A stretch of 64,000 nucleotides of DNA from Pseudomonas sp. TH15 (GCF_016651105.1 NZ_JAEKEL010000001.1:3586001-3650000); one strand, 5' to 3'. Shown: positions 15,101 to 24,606, counted from the first letter of the stretch. Numbers and translations: made by a program. Notes: generated by a model not told the origin, from the sequence alone.

Positions 15101-18100
15101 GAGGCGGTGGTGCTGGCACGTCGCGACGGTCAGGAGAACACGCGTCTGGTCGCGTATTACACCGCGCACGAGGGGCTACTGGACAGCGTCGACCTGCACG
15201 GCCGATTGTTGGCGCGCCTGCCGGACTACATGGTGCCGACGGCATGGGTGCAACTGGAAGTGTTGCCGCTGAACAACAACGGCAAGATCGACCGCAAGGC
15301 GCTGCCGGCACCGACGTCGGCTGCCATGCTCAGTCGGGTCTATGCAGCGCCGGTCACTACCCTGGAAGAACACCTGGCGCGGATCTGGGCCGGGTTGTTG
15401 CAGATAGAGCAGGTTGGTCGACACGACAATTTCTTCGAGTTGGGCGGCCATTCGTTGCTGGCGATGCGCATGCTGTCGCAGGTCCGGCAACAGCTGAACG
15501 TAGAGTTGACCCTGGCCGATCTGTTTGCCAATCCGGAACTGGCGGCGGTGGCGCAAGTATTGAGCCGGGCCGGGCGCAGCACGCTGCCGGACATTCTGCC
15601 GGCCCCGCGTGATCAAGCGTTGCCGCTGTCGTTTGCGCAGCAGCGCCTGTGGTTTCTGGCGCAAATGGACGGTGGCAACACGGCGTACAACATCCCGCTC
15701 GGTCTGCGTCTGCGCGGTCGGCTGGATGAAGACGCTCTGCAACGGTCACTGGCACGCATTGTCGAGCGCCATGAAACCCTGCGCAGTCGCTTCAGCCAGA
15801 TCGACGATCAGGCACAGGTAGTGATCTTGCCGGCTGACACCGGGTTTTTGTTGCAGGTTGAAGATTTGCGCCGGCACCCGCAGGCCGACAACGCCTTGCG
15901 TTGCTTGATCGAAGAGCAAGCCAGCGCATCGTTCAACCTTGCGCACGATCCGCTGATTCGCGGACGTCTGGTGCGCCTGGCCGACGATCATCATGTGCTG
16001 TTGCTGACGATGCATCACATCATCTCCGATGGCTGGTCACTGGGTGTGCTGACCCGTGAGTTGGCGGCGTTGTACCAGGCGTTCAGCCATGATGAGGAAG
16101 ATCCGCTGCCGCCGCTGGCGTTGCAGTACAGCGATTACGCAGTGTGGCAACGCCGTTGGCTCAGTGGTGAGGTGCTGCAACGTCAGAGCGATTACTGGCA
16201 GCACAACCTGGCCGGTGTGCCGGCGTTGCTGACCCTGCCGACCGATCGCCCGCGTCCGGCGCAACAGAACTTTGCCGGCAGCCATATTGACGTGGTGCTG
16301 GACGAGCCTCTGAGTCGCGGACTCAAAGCGCTGTGTCAGCGTCGCGCGGTGACGCCGTACATGGTGATCCTGAGCGCCTGGGCAATGTTGCTCAGTCGCT
16401 TGTCCGGGCAGACCGACGTGGTGATCGGCACGCCAGTGGCCAACCGTACCCGCGCCGAGATCGAAGGCTTGATCGGTATGTTCGTCAACACGCTGGCCCT
16501 GCGAATCGACACATCGGGCGCGCTGAGCGGCGAAGCGTTGCTGCAACGGGTCAAGGCGCAAACTCTGGCGGTGCAGGCGCATCAGGATCTGCCGTTCGAG
16601 CACGTGGTGGACATCAGCAAACCGCTGCGCAGTCTGGCCCACAGCGCGCTGTTCCAGACCCTGCTGAGCTGGGACAACAATGACGGCCCGAGTCTGCAGC
16701 TCGGTGACCTGACGCTGGAAGGTGTAGCGGGGGAAAGCCACTTTGTGAAGTTCGACCTGTCGCTGAGTCTGGGTGATAGCGCCGATGGCGTTCGCGGCTC
16801 GCTGCGTTATGCCACGGCATTGTTCGATGAGGCGACGGTGCGGCGTTTTGTCGGTTACTTCCAGCAGTTGCTCGCTGCGCTGGTGACTGATGACCAAACG
16901 CTGCTGGAGCAGGTGCCGTTGCTGGCACAGGAAGAACGTCAGCGCTTGTTGCTCGATTTCAATGCCAGCGAAGTCGACTGCGCGCTGGAACAGCCGTTGC
17001 ACCACTTGTTCGAGGCGCAGGTACGCGGTAAACCCGATGCCATTGCCGTGCAGTCCGAAGCCGGGTGCCTCACCTACGGCCAACTCAATGCGCGAGCCAA
17101 CCAACTGGCCCATCACTTGCGCGAGCAGGGCGTGCAGCCAGATTCACGTGTGGCGATCTGCGTCGAGCGCGGACTGGATCTGGTGGTCGGTCTGCTGGGC
17201 ATTCTCAAAGCGGGCGGGGCGTATGTGCCGCTGGATCCGGGATATCCGGCGGAGCGTCTGGCCTACATGCTCAAGGACAGCGCGCCGGTTGCGGTGCTGG
17301 TGCAGGCGGCTACCCGGTCATTGTTCGACGTGGATACGACGACGTTGATCGACCTCGATCTCGGTACCTGGCAGCACCTGCCCGATTACGATCCGCAGGT
17401 GCCGGGCCTGAGTGCCGCCAACCTGGCCTACATGATCTACACCTCCGGCTCCACCGGCCTGCCGAAAGGCGTGATGATCGAGCATCGCAGCGCCTGCAAC
17501 ATGGTGCATTGGGGTTCGCAGCTCAGTCCGCCGACCGAACACGGTGCGTTGCTGCAAAAGGCACCGTTCAGCTTCGACAGTTCGGTGTGGGAGATCTTCT
17601 GGCCGCTGTGTTCCGGCCTGCGTCTGGTACTGGCGCGGCCCGATGGCAACCGCGATTCGGCTTATGTGGTGCAGGCGATTCGCGAGCATCAAGTGACGGT
17701 GGTCAAGTTTGTACCGGCGCTGCTGCAGGACTTCATCGAACAGGCTGATGTCAGCCAGTGCACCAGCCTCACCGATGTGCTCAACGGTGGCGGCGAGCTC
17801 AGTGCGGCGCTGGCGCGTCAGGTGCGTGATCGCCTGCCGTGGGTACGGTTGCATAACGTTTACGGCCCGACTGAAACCACGGTCGACAGCACCGGCTGGA
17901 CGCTTGAGCCGGATCAGCCGGTGCCGCACAACGGGGTGCCGATCGGCAAAGCGCTGAGCAATACGCGCTTGTACATTCTCGATGCGCACGATCAACCGGT
18001 GCCACAGGGTGTCAGCGGCCAGTTGCACATCGGCGGCGTGGGTGTGGCGCGTGGTTATCACGCACTGCCTGACATGCAGGCCGAGCGTTTTATCGACAGT

Positions 18101-20461
18101 CCTTTCGTGCCGGGTGATCGCCTGTACCGCACCGGCGATATGGCGCGCCACAACAACGACGGTGATCTGGAATTCCTCGGGCGCAATGACTTTCAGATCA
18201 AGCTGCGCGGCTTGCGTCTGGAACCGGGTGAAATCGAAGCGCGGTTGATCGAACACCCGGCCATTCGCGAAGCCGTGGTGATGGTCCGCGATGAACGTCT
18301 GGTGGCCTGGTACACCGTGCGGGCCGGGCTGCAGGCGCCAGACCTGGACGTCTTGCGCGCCCATGTGCTGGAGCGTTTGCCGGCATACATGGTGCCCGGC
18401 GCCTACGTGGTGCTTGAGGCATTGCCGCTGACCCCCAACGACAAGGTCGACCGCAAGGCCTTGCCAGAGCCGGGCGCAGACGCAGTGATCAACCGTCCTT
18501 ATGTGGCGCCGCAAGGCGAGGTTGAAACCGTGATGGCGCGGATCTGGGCGGAAGTGCTTGGCGTCGAGCAGGTCGGTCGTCACGACAACTTCTTCGAATT
18601 GGGTGGGCATTCTTTGCTCGCGGTGCGGTTGGTCAATCTGCTGGAACGCGGCGGATTGCACGTGTCGCTGGCCGAATTGTTCCAGCACCCGAGTATCGAG
18701 TCGGCCGCCGCATTGCTCGGTCGGGGCGAGGTCGCCGGGCAACCGGAGGGGTTGGTCGTAGTGCGTGCCGGGGAGCGTGGCACTCCGCTGTTCCTGGTTC
18801 ATGAATTCAGTGGCCGCGACGTGTATTTCCCGACGCTGGCGCAGCACATTGGCGGCGAGTTTGCGATTTATGGCCTGCCCGGCGTGCCGCTGGGTCAGCC
18901 ACAGCTACGCACAATCGAATGCATGGCCAGGCGGATGGCCGGGATCATCCGATCGGTGCAGCCAAACGGGCCGTATCGTCTGGCGGGATGGTCGTTCGGC
19001 GGCGTGCTGGCGCATGAAGTTGCCCAGCAATTGCTTGGCCAGGACCAACTGGTCGACTTCATCGGCATGCTCGACAGCTACGCACCCAATTCACTGGCTC
19101 AAGACAAGGCAATGTGGAGCGGCAAGGATCTCGACAAGCGCCAGTTACTGGGGCATTGCCGGGGGCGTTCGATGATGCGCGGTGCTGAAGGCGCCGCCGC
19201 GCTGGCGGCAGTGCAGGCACTGGAAGCCGACATCGAACAACTGGATTTCCACGCGCTGTTCCAGCGTTGCCAGGATCAGCAACTGACCGATCCGGAACTG
19301 GCGACGGTCAGCACGGCCGATGCCTGGCATTACTTCGATCGTGAAGCGGCGCATCGCCTGGCCTTGGCGCATTACCGGGTAAGCCCGGCCAGCCAGACGA
19401 TTCATCTGTTCCGCGCTCAGGCATTGATGGAGGGCCAGTCTGTGCCAAGCCCGACACGCGGCTGGGAGGAGCGCTTCGACAGCCGTCTGCTGCAGTGCAT
19501 CGACATTCCCGGTGATCACCGCAGCATGATGAAAAACCCGGATATTCAGGCGCTGGGACAAGCCATCACGCAGGCGCTTGAGGCTGTAGTCGCGCCAGCA
19601 GCAGCGGTGTATCAGCCGCTGCTGACGATCCAGACCGGGCACCTTGGTCATGCGCCGATTTTCTGTGTGCCGGGGGCGGGTGACAGCGTCACCGGGTTCA
19701 TTCACCTCACCGAAGCAATCGGCCCGGAGTGGCCGATCATTGGTCTGCAACCGCGCGGGCTGGACGGCAACAGTGTGCCGCACAGTCAGGTCGAGGCTGC
19801 AGCGGCGTTCTACCTGCAAGCCATCGAGCAGTTGTACCCGCAAGGTGCGGTGCATTTGATCGGCCATTCGTTCGGCGGTTGGGTGGCGCATGCCATGGCA
19901 GCGCAGTTGCAAGCGGCCGGGCGGGAGGTGGCATCACTGACGTTGATCGACAGCGAGGCGCCGGGCGGCAACGGCTCGGCGGGCAAACCGTACACCGCTA
20001 CGGCGGCGCTGGAGCGCTTGATCGAGACGCTGCAACTGTCCAGTGGCAAGTCGCTGGAGATTGATCCGCAGACGTTCGCCGAGGCCGATGACGCCACGCA
20101 AATGCGCTTGCTGCATGCCGGCGTGGTGCAGGCCGGCGTGCTGTCGGAGCGCGCCGCGCCTGATGCGATGCATGGCCCGGTTCGCACCTTCGCCACGGCA
20201 CTGCGCACGGTCTATCAACCACAACTGGCCTATACCGGGCCAGTACGGCTGGCGCTGGTCGATGATCCGACGCTGGATGCGTGGGGCAATCAGCGCGAGC
20301 AGGCGGCGATGGTCGAGGGCTGGCAGCGGCAGGTCGCGGATCTGGCGGTGTGGTACGGGCCGGGCAACCATTTCACGATTCTCAAGGCGCCCAACGTCTT
20401 CAGTCTCGCGGCGTGGTGGCATGACGGGCTGAAAGTGCCAACGGGCGAAATATTGTCCTGA
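11948..20461 (+). CDS. arfC: Cyclic lipopeptide synthetase, arfC-like, 3' part (T, C-A(Ile?)-T, C-A(Asp?)-T, TE-TE)
   Basis: This continues the preceding reading frame after the frameshift; the GTG at 11948 is only the first available start and homology begins upstream of it. Domains in order: end of the Leu A domain; carrier near residue 110; LCL condensation (HHIVADGWS near 305); A domain with residues reading about DAMFLGCTYK (Ile/Val-like); carrier near 1160; LCL condensation (HHIISDGWS near 1356); A domain reading about DSWKLGVVDK, with a Lys as in Asp/Asn codes; carrier near 2212; then two thioesterases with active-site motifs GWSFGG (near 2347) and GHSFGG (near 2638). Tandem thioesterases are characteristic of Pseudomonas cyclic lipopeptide synthetases and release and cyclise the chain. 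Two consecutive LCL domains predict L-Leu and L-Ile upstream. Ile and Asp rest partly on colinearity with arthrofactin-type peptides. Confidence 0.88.
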   Translation: MLLAREDQPGQPRLVAYFTEQAGAESLPVGELREQLLAQLPDYMVPAAFVRLEALPLTANGKVDRKALPKPDLAALPTREYVAPQGQLETALAQIWAEVLHVEQVGRHDHFFELGGHSLLAMRMVSLIRQRLGVELALSDLFADAQLSAVAEVLKRAGRSALPDIVPAPRDQPLPMSFAQQRLWFLAQMAGGNLAYNIPLGLRLRGHLDVDALQAALARIVARHETLRSRFVSLDDTAQVAIAPVDSSVLLRVEDLRQQLHAEQTLQALMAQEASSAFDLQNDSLIRGRLVRLADEHHVLLLTVHHIVADGWSMGVLTAELMALYQAFSQGQPDPLPPLALQYGDYAVWQRRWLSGEVLQRQSDYWQQILDGAPALLTLPTDRPRPAQQDYTGGNVDVLLDERLSMALKALSQRHGVTLFMTVMSAWALLMSRLSGQSDVVIGSPVANRSRAEIEGLIGMFVNTLALRIDTSGAPSVEALLARVKARTLEAQAHQDLPFEQVVEITRPVRCLAHSPLFQTTLSWEGNVGPQLALGELTLEGVAGSGDVAKFDLTLTLGEVNGVIRGALNYATALFDASTIARYIGYFERLLEAMIAGDQTVLEQVPLLAADERQHVLYDFNATARDYPQTLTVHGIFQQQAAAHPKAVAAEHGAQSLSYFELNAQANRLAHHLIGQGVQPGDHVAILLPRSLELLVAQLAIAKCAAAYVPLDINAPSERQAFMVEDCRAVALLTLRSEVIDYTAPRIDLDTLTLNGQPTHNPNRVQSSEALAYIMYTSGSTGTPKGVMVPHRGIGRLVLNNGYADFNPQDRVVFASNPAFDASTMDIWGPLLNGGRVVIIDHQTVLDPTAFGRELSTRGATILFVTTALFNQYVQLIPQALKGLRILLCGGERGDPAAFRTLLAEAPDLRIVHCYGPTETTTYATTFEVKEVAENAESVPIGGPIGNTQVYVLDAYQQPVPMGVTGELYIGGQGVALGYLNRPDLTAEKFLCDPFSEKPGVLLYRTGDLARWLAPGQLDCIGRNDDQVKIRGFRIELGEIENRLLNCPGIKEAVVLARRDGQENTRLVAYYTAHEGLLDSVDLHGRLLARLPDYMVPTAWVQLEVLPLNNNGKIDRKALPAPTSAAMLSRVYAAPVTTLEEHLARIWAGLLQIEQVGRHDNFFELGGHSLLAMRMLSQVRQQLNVELTLADLFANPELAAVAQVLSRAGRSTLPDILPAPRDQALPLSFAQQRLWFLAQMDGGNTAYNIPLGLRLRGRLDEDALQRSLARIVERHETLRSRFSQIDDQAQVVILPADTGFLLQVEDLRRHPQADNALRCLIEEQASASFNLAHDPLIRGRLVRLADDHHVLLLTMHHIISDGWSLGVLTRELAALYQAFSHDEEDPLPPLALQYSDYAVWQRRWLSGEVLQRQSDYWQHNLAGVPALLTLPTDRPRPAQQNFAGSHIDVVLDEPLSRGLKALCQRRAVTPYMVILSAWAMLLSRLSGQTDVVIGTPVANRTRAEIEGLIGMFVNTLALRIDTSGALSGEALLQRVKAQTLAVQAHQDLPFEHVVDISKPLRSLAHSALFQTLLSWDNNDGPSLQLGDLTLEGVAGESHFVKFDLSLSLGDSADGVRGSLRYATALFDEATVRRFVGYFQQLLAALVTDDQTLLEQVPLLAQEERQRLLLDFNASEVDCALEQPLHHLFEAQVRGKPDAIAVQSEAGCLTYGQLNARANQLAHHLREQGVQPDSRVAICVERGLDLVVGLLGILKAGGAYVPLDPGYPAERLAYMLKDSAPVAVLVQAATRSLFDVDTTTLIDLDLGTWQHLPDYDPQVPGLSAANLAYMIYTSGSTGLPKGVMIEHRSACNMVHWGSQLSPPTEHGALLQKAPFSFDSSVWEIFWPLCSGLRLVLARPDGNRDSAYVVQAIREHQVTVVKFVPALLQDFIEQADVSQCTSLTDVLNGGGELSAALARQVRDRLPWVRLHNVYGPTETTVDSTGWTLEPDQPVPHNGVPIGKALSNTRLYILDAHDQPVPQGVSGQLHIGGVGVARGYHALPDMQAERFIDSPFVPGDRLYRTGDMARHNNDGDLEFLGRNDFQIKLRGLRLEPGEIEARLIEHPAIREAVVMVRDERLVAWYTVRAGLQAPDLDVLRAHVLERLPAYMVPGAYVVLEALPLTPNDKVDRKALPEPGADAVINRPYVAPQGEVETVMARIWAEVLGVEQVGRHDNFFELGGHSLLAVRLVNLLERGGLHVSLAELFQHPSIESAAALLGRGEVAGQPEGLVVVRAGERGTPLFLVHEFSGRDVYFPTLAQHIGGEFAIYGLPGVPLGQPQLRTIECMARRMAGIIRSVQPNGPYRLAGWSFGGVLAHEVAQQLLGQDQLVDFIGMLDSYAPNSLAQDKAMWSGKDLDKRQLLGHCRGRSMMRGAEGAAALAAVQALEADIEQLDFHALFQRCQDQQLTDPELATVSTADAWHYFDREAAHRLALAHYRVSPASQTIHLFRAQALMEGQSVPSPTRGWEERFDSRLLQCIDIPGDHRSMMKNPDIQALGQAITQALEAVVAPAAAVYQPLLTIQTGHLGHAPIFCVPGAGDSVTGFIHLTEAIGPEWPIIGLQPRGLDGNSVPHSQVEAAAAFYLQAIEQLYPQGAVHLIGHSFGGWVAHAMAAQLQAAGREVASLTLIDSEAPGGNGSAGKPYTATAALERLIETLQLSSGKSLEIDPQTFAEADDATQMRLLHAGVVQAGVLSERAAPDAMHGPVRTFATALRTVYQPQLAYTGPVRLALVDDPTLDAWGNQREQAAMVEGWQRQVADLAVWYGPGNHFTILKAPNVFSLAAWWHDGLKVPTGEILS

Positions 20462-20478
20462 TCGTTGTTTATCTACCA

Positions 20479-20501
20479 GAGCCCGGCGTCGCGCCGGGCT
20501 C
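20479..20501 (+). terminator. GC-rich stem-loop between the NRPS and the exporter genes
   Basis: Ten-base arms (GAGCCCGGCG and CGCCGGGCTC) surround a three-base loop, 18 bases after the NRPS stop. No T-tract follows, so it may be a transcript-stabilising or attenuating hairpin rather than a full terminator. It would let the exporter genes be expressed at a different level from the synthetase. Confidence 0.4.
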
Positions 20502-20527
20502 AATCCTGAACGGACTTGTGGTTATTT

Positions 20528-21676
20528 ATGGAAAAGTCGAAGTGGCGCAAAGTCGGTATGGGATTGGCGTTGGCAGTGGTGGCGGGGTTGGTGTTTTACA
20601 CGGTGCAGGCACCGGCAGAGGCGCCGCAGTACCTGACCGCCACGGTCGAACGCGATGACATCGAGAACGCGGTGCTGGCCACCGGCGTGCTCGAAGGGAT
20701 CAAACAGGTTGATGTCGGTGCGCAGGTCTCCGGCCAACTGAAATCGCTGAAGGTCAAGGTCGGCGACAAGGTGAAAAAAGGTCAGTGGCTGGCGGAGATC
20801 GATCCGCTGGTACTGCAAAACACCTTGCGTCAGGCTCAAGTCGATGAGGAAAACCTGCAAGCGCAGAAACGCGCCACGCAAGCCCAGCTCACGCAGACCA
20901 AGGCGATTTACCAGCGTTATCAGAACCTGCAGGAGGATGCGTCGATCTCGCGCCAGGATTTTGAAACCGCCGAGTCGAACTACCGGGTGCAGCAGGCCAA
21001 CCTGATGTCGCTGGATGCGCAGATCAAGAGCGCGCACATCCAGATCGACACGGCCAAGGTCAATCTGGCGTACACACGGATTGTCGCGCCGATCGATGGC
21101 GACGTGGTCGGGGTGGTCACGCAGGAAGGGCAGACGGTGATCGCCAACCAACTGGCGCCGATCCTGCTGAAGCTGGCAGATCTGGACACCATGACAGTCA
21201 AGGCGCAAGTCTCGGAAGCCGATGTGATTCACATTGCGCCGGGGCAGGAGGTGTATTTCACCATTCTTGGCGAAGACAAACGCTATTACGCCAAGCTGCG
21301 CGGCACGGAACCGGCACCGCAGAATTTTCTCGAAACGGCACCCACCGGCACGCCGAAACAGAGCGCTGCGGTGTTTTACAACGCGCTGTTCGAGGTGCCG
21401 AATCCCGACCATCGCCTGCGTATTTCGATGACCGCGCAGGTGCGTATCGTCCTCGACACCGCCAAGTCGGTGCTGACCGTGCCGGTGGCGGCGCTCGGGC
21501 CACGTAACGCCGACGGCAGTTTTCCGGTGCGTGTACTGGACGGAAAGGGCCACGCGCAGTCGCGCAATGTGCAGACCGGGATCAACAACAACGTCAAAGT
21601 GCAGATCAATGGCGGTCTGGCTGAAGGCGATCGCGTGGTCATCGGTGATCCGCTGACCAATGTGGCGGGGGCCTGA
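20528..21676 (+). CDS. macA: MacA-type periplasmic adaptor of lipopeptide exporter (arfD-like)
   Basis: This is a membrane-fusion protein of 382 residues. The ATG at 20528 (MEKSKWRKVG) is preferred over an upstream TTG. An N-terminal membrane anchor at about residues 10-25 is followed by a split biotinyl-lipoyl domain (ATGVLEGIKQVDVGAQVSG at about 50-70, partner half AYTRIVAPIDGDVVGVV at about 175-195), a coiled-coil hairpin between them rich in Gln and Ala, and a beta-barrel region. The fold links an inner-membrane MacB transporter to a TolC-type outer-membrane channel, which is not encoded here. The gene lies two bases before macB and directly after a lipopeptide synthetase, the layout known for arthrofactin (arfD/arfE) and massetolide clusters, so export of the lipopeptide is the likely role. 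Confidence 0.88.
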   Translation: MEKSKWRKVGMGLALAVVAGLVFYTVQAPAEAPQYLTATVERDDIENAVLATGVLEGIKQVDVGAQVSGQLKSLKVKVGDKVKKGQWLAEIDPLVLQNTLRQAQVDEENLQAQKRATQAQLTQTKAIYQRYQNLQEDASISRQDFETAESNYRVQQANLMSLDAQIKSAHIQIDTAKVNLAYTRIVAPIDGDVVGVVTQEGQTVIANQLAPILLKLADLDTMTVKAQVSEADVIHIAPGQEVYFTILGEDKRYYAKLRGTEPAPQNFLETAPTGTPKQSAAVFYNALFEVPNPDHRLRISMTAQVRIVLDTAKSVLTVPVAALGPRNADGSFPVRVLDGKGHAQSRNVQTGINNNVKVQINGGLAEGDRVVIGDPLTNVAGA

Positions 21677-21678
21677 GC

Positions 21679-23637
21679 ATGACTGAGCCACTGTTACAGC
21701 TCACCGGTATCACCCGCAGTTTTACCGCCGGCGATCGCGAGTTTCTGGCCTTGAAGAACATCAACCTGACGATCAATGCCGGGGAAATGGTGGCGATCAT
21801 CGGCGCCTCCGGCTCGGGTAAATCGACGCTGATGAACATCCTCGGGTGCCTCGATTACGCGACCGCCGGCAGCTACAAGATCAATGGCCGGGAAACCCGC
21901 GATCTGGACAATCAGGCGCTGGCCGAATTGCGCCGCGATTATTTCGGTTTCATCTTCCAGCGCTACCACTTGCTGCCGCACTTGAGCGCGATGCACAACG
22001 TCGAGATGCCGGCGATTTACGCCGGCACGCCTCAGCTTCAGCGCCATGCCCGGGCCAAGGAGTTGTTGGCACGGCTGGGGCTGGAGGGGCACCTGACGCA
22101 TCGTCCGAGCCAGTTGTCCGGTGGTCAGCAGCAGCGCGTGAGTATCGCCCGGGCCTTGATGAATGGCGGCGAAGTGATCCTCGCCGACGAGCCGACCGGC
22201 GCGCTGGACACTGCCAGCGGCAAAGAAGTGATGCGCATCCTGCTGGAGCTGCACGCCGCCGGGCACACGGTGATTCTGGTCACCCATGACCCGAAAGTCG
22301 CGGCCAACGCCGAGCGCATCATCGAAGTCAGTGACGGCGAAATCCTCAGCGACCGCGCCAACGAACGTGACACCACGCACTTGCTCAGTGACGAGCCGGT
22401 GGCGCCGAAAGCGACGGCCTCACGACGTCTGGTCGCCAGTCTCGGACTGTTCAAGGAGGCCTTCAGCATGGCCTGGGTCGCTTTGATTTCCCATCGCATG
22501 CGCACCTTGCTGACCATGCTCGGGATTGTCATCGGCATCACCTCGGTGGTGTCGATCTCCGCCGTCGGCGAGGGCGCCAAGAACTACGTGCTCAAGGACA
22601 TCGCGGCCATCGGCAGCAATACCATCGATGTCTATCCCGGCAGCAGTTACGGTGACAAGCGTGCAGCGTCCATCGAAACGTTGACGCCTGCCGATGTCAC
22701 GGCGCTGAATCAGCTGTACTACGTCGACAGCGCCACGCCGATGATCGGCCGCAGCCTGTTGCTGCGCTATCGCAATATCGATCTGGATGCGCAGGTCAAC
22801 GGTGTCAGCGATCAGTATTTCAAGGTGCGCGGGATCAAGATGGCGGCGGGCATCCCGTTCAGCGAAAGCGATGCGCGGCGTCAGGCGCAGGTGGTGGTGA
22901 TCGATCACAACACCCGCCAGCGCCTGTTCGGACAGGATGTTGATCCATTGGGTCAGGTGATTCTGATCGGTAACCTGCCATGCACGGTGATCGGCGTGGC
23001 GGCGCAGGATAAAGGCCTGTTTGCCTCGGGCAAGACCCTTAACGTCTGGGTGCCCTACGAAACGGCGGCCGGGCGGGTGTTGGGTCAGCGTTATCTGGAC
23101 AGCATCAGCGTGCGCATGAAGGACGGCCAGCCGAGCAAGGTGGTGGAGGAACACGTCACGCAACTGTTGCTGCAACGCCACGGCAGCAAGGACTTCTTCA
23201 CCAACAACCTCGACAGTGTCTTGCAGACGGTACAGAAAACCAGCCGCTCACTGGCGTTGCTGCTGTCACTGATCGCGGTGATTTCGTTGGTGGTCGGCGG
23301 TATCGGCGTGATGAATATCATGCTGGTGTCAGTGACTGAACGGACCCGCGAAATCGGCATTCGCATGGCGGTGGGCGCGCGGCAGTCGGACATTCGTCAG
23401 CAGTTTCTGGTGGAGGCGGTAATGGTGTGTCTGTTGGGCGGGGCGATCGGGATTTCGCTCTCGTATGCCATCGGGCATCTGTTTTCGCTGTTTATCAAGG
23501 AATGGGAGATGGTCTTCTCGCTGACCTCGGTGCTCACGGCGGTGATCTGCTCGACGCTGATCGGCATCGTCTTCGGCTTCGTCCCGGCGCGCAACGCCTC
23601 GCGACTTGACCCGATTGAAGCGTTGGCACGGGATTAA
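21679..23637 (+). CDS. macB: MacB-type ABC exporter, fused ATPase and permease (arfE-like)
   Basis: The protein has 652 residues, the usual MacB length. The N-terminal ATPase shows Walker A GASGSGKST near residue 41, the signature LSGGQQQR near 145 and Walker B VILADEP near 165 with a following D-loop. The permease half begins with a transmembrane segment near residue 275, has a large periplasmic domain at about 300-525, and ends with three transmembrane segments of the FtsX type. It starts two bases after macA and is surely co-translated. Together the two proteins should move the lipopeptide from the periplasm through an outer-membrane channel. Substrate is inferred from position after the synthetase. 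Confidence 0.92.
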   Translation: MTEPLLQLTGITRSFTAGDREFLALKNINLTINAGEMVAIIGASGSGKSTLMNILGCLDYATAGSYKINGRETRDLDNQALAELRRDYFGFIFQRYHLLPHLSAMHNVEMPAIYAGTPQLQRHARAKELLARLGLEGHLTHRPSQLSGGQQQRVSIARALMNGGEVILADEPTGALDTASGKEVMRILLELHAAGHTVILVTHDPKVAANAERIIEVSDGEILSDRANERDTTHLLSDEPVAPKATASRRLVASLGLFKEAFSMAWVALISHRMRTLLTMLGIVIGITSVVSISAVGEGAKNYVLKDIAAIGSNTIDVYPGSSYGDKRAASIETLTPADVTALNQLYYVDSATPMIGRSLLLRYRNIDLDAQVNGVSDQYFKVRGIKMAAGIPFSESDARRQAQVVVIDHNTRQRLFGQDVDPLGQVILIGNLPCTVIGVAAQDKGLFASGKTLNVWVPYETAAGRVLGQRYLDSISVRMKDGQPSKVVEEHVTQLLLQRHGSKDFFTNNLDSVLQTVQKTSRSLALLLSLIAVISLVVGGIGVMNIMLVSVTERTREIGIRMAVGARQSDIRQQFLVEAVMVCLLGGAIGISLSYAIGHLFSLFIKEWEMVFSLTSVLTAVICSTLIGIVFGFVPARNASRLDPIEALARD

Positions 23638-23643
23638 GAGCTA

Positions 23644-23804
23644 CCCCTCACCCTGACCCTCTCCCGGAGGGCGAGGGGACTGAGCGTGCTGATCTTTCGA
23701 GTTGCACCGATGTGGGATACCGGGTCGAACTCGGATTTTGAAAAGCACAAAGACAGGCTCCCTTTCCCCCTCGCCACTATGGGGGAGAGGGCCAGGGTGA
23801 GGGG
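23644..23804. repeat. Inverted-repeat element of about 160 bp, copy 1
   Basis: The ends are perfect 12-base inverted repeats (CCCCTCACCCTG and CAGGGTGAGGGG), each followed by a CTCTCCC-type inner arm. A related copy lies at 60979-61155 with the same end design and a partly similar core (GATCTTTC followed by CGATGT). It lies between the convergent macB and LuxR genes and may also end transcription on both sides. No coding potential was seen. Confidence 0.7.
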
Positions 23805-23856
23805 AGAATCTCACTGATACACCGAAAAAACCGAAGCTCTCGCTAATCCCTGTGTA

Positions 23857-24606
23857 TCAAGCCGCACTCGACGCAGACGTCTCCAATGGCGAATACATCC
23901 AGCGCATCAATGAATGTCGCCCGCTGATGCCGAGTTTGATCGCGGCGCGCTTGAGGTAGCTCTCCACGGTGTTGACCTTGAGCTGCAACTGTTCGGCCAG
24001 CTCCGGGGCCGTGCGCCCGGCGAGCAGGCCGATGCACACCTCGCTTTCACGGTTCGACAGGCTCAACCCCAATTGTTGCAAACGCTCATTGAAGCGCAGG
24101 CGCAGGGTCTCGATGCCCGAGCCTTCGGTGGCCTCGGCCGGGCGTTCGCAGTCGGGATCGGCCGGTTGCAGGGCACAGATGTGTTTTTCTACCATCGGCA
24201 GCAGCAGCGGCGAAATATCTTGCAGGCGGCTGCGCTCCTGCGCGGAAAAACGTTGCGACTGATCGTTGCGATACACCGAAATCACATAGCGGTAGCCGTC
24301 CTTGCGCCGGGTCAGATGCAGTTGCGAGGCATCGGTGACTGTCGACGAATCAGGGTTCGGCAGGTCATGGGCGGTCGCTGCGTTGCGCTCGGAAAACACC
24401 GTTTCGGCGAGCAACGCGGCTTCTTTCAACGGTTCGGGTTCATTGCGGCGGGTGGCACGGCCCACCGGCTCGACACGCATCTGCCGAATATGGGTGGCAT
24501 CGACGGCCAGTTGGGTGAGGATCAGGTCATGCAGCATGCGCGGAAAATGCCGGCTGCCGGTGCTGGCGATGACCTTGCCGATATACGGAAACAGGTGTGA
24601 GTTCAT
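23857..24606 (-). CDS. LuxR-type transcriptional regulator of the lipopeptide cluster
   Basis: The protein has 249 residues from the ATG at 24606 (MNSHLFPYIG); an upstream in-frame start adds an unlikely 26-residue leader. The C-terminal helix-turn-helix is typical of LuxR/FixJ: LSNRESEVCIGLLAGRTA, then VNTVESYLKRAAIKLGI, at about residues 180-235. The N-terminal part resembles no autoinducer-binding domain that I recognise, as is usual for the solo regulators (MassBCR/ViscBCR type) that flank Pseudomonas lipopeptide genes. It is convergent with macB. Regulation of the adjacent synthetase is inferred from this position. Confidence 0.82.
   Translation of the reverse strand: MNSHLFPYIGKVIASTGSRHFPRMLHDLILTQLAVDATHIRQMRVEPVGRATRRNEPEPLKEAALLAETVFSERNAATAHDLPNPDSSTVTDASQLHLTRRKDGYRYVISVYRNDQSQRFSAQERSRLQDISPLLLPMVEKHICALQPADPDCERPAEATEGSGIETLRLRFNERLQQLGLSLSNRESEVCIGLLAGRTAPELAEQLQLKVNTVESYLKRAAIKLGISGRHSLMRWMYSPLETSASSAA

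Noticed and set aside
23857..24600. Plus-strand frame 23914-24600
   Set aside because: It is antisense to the LuxR-type gene, whose helix-turn-helix is unmistakable.
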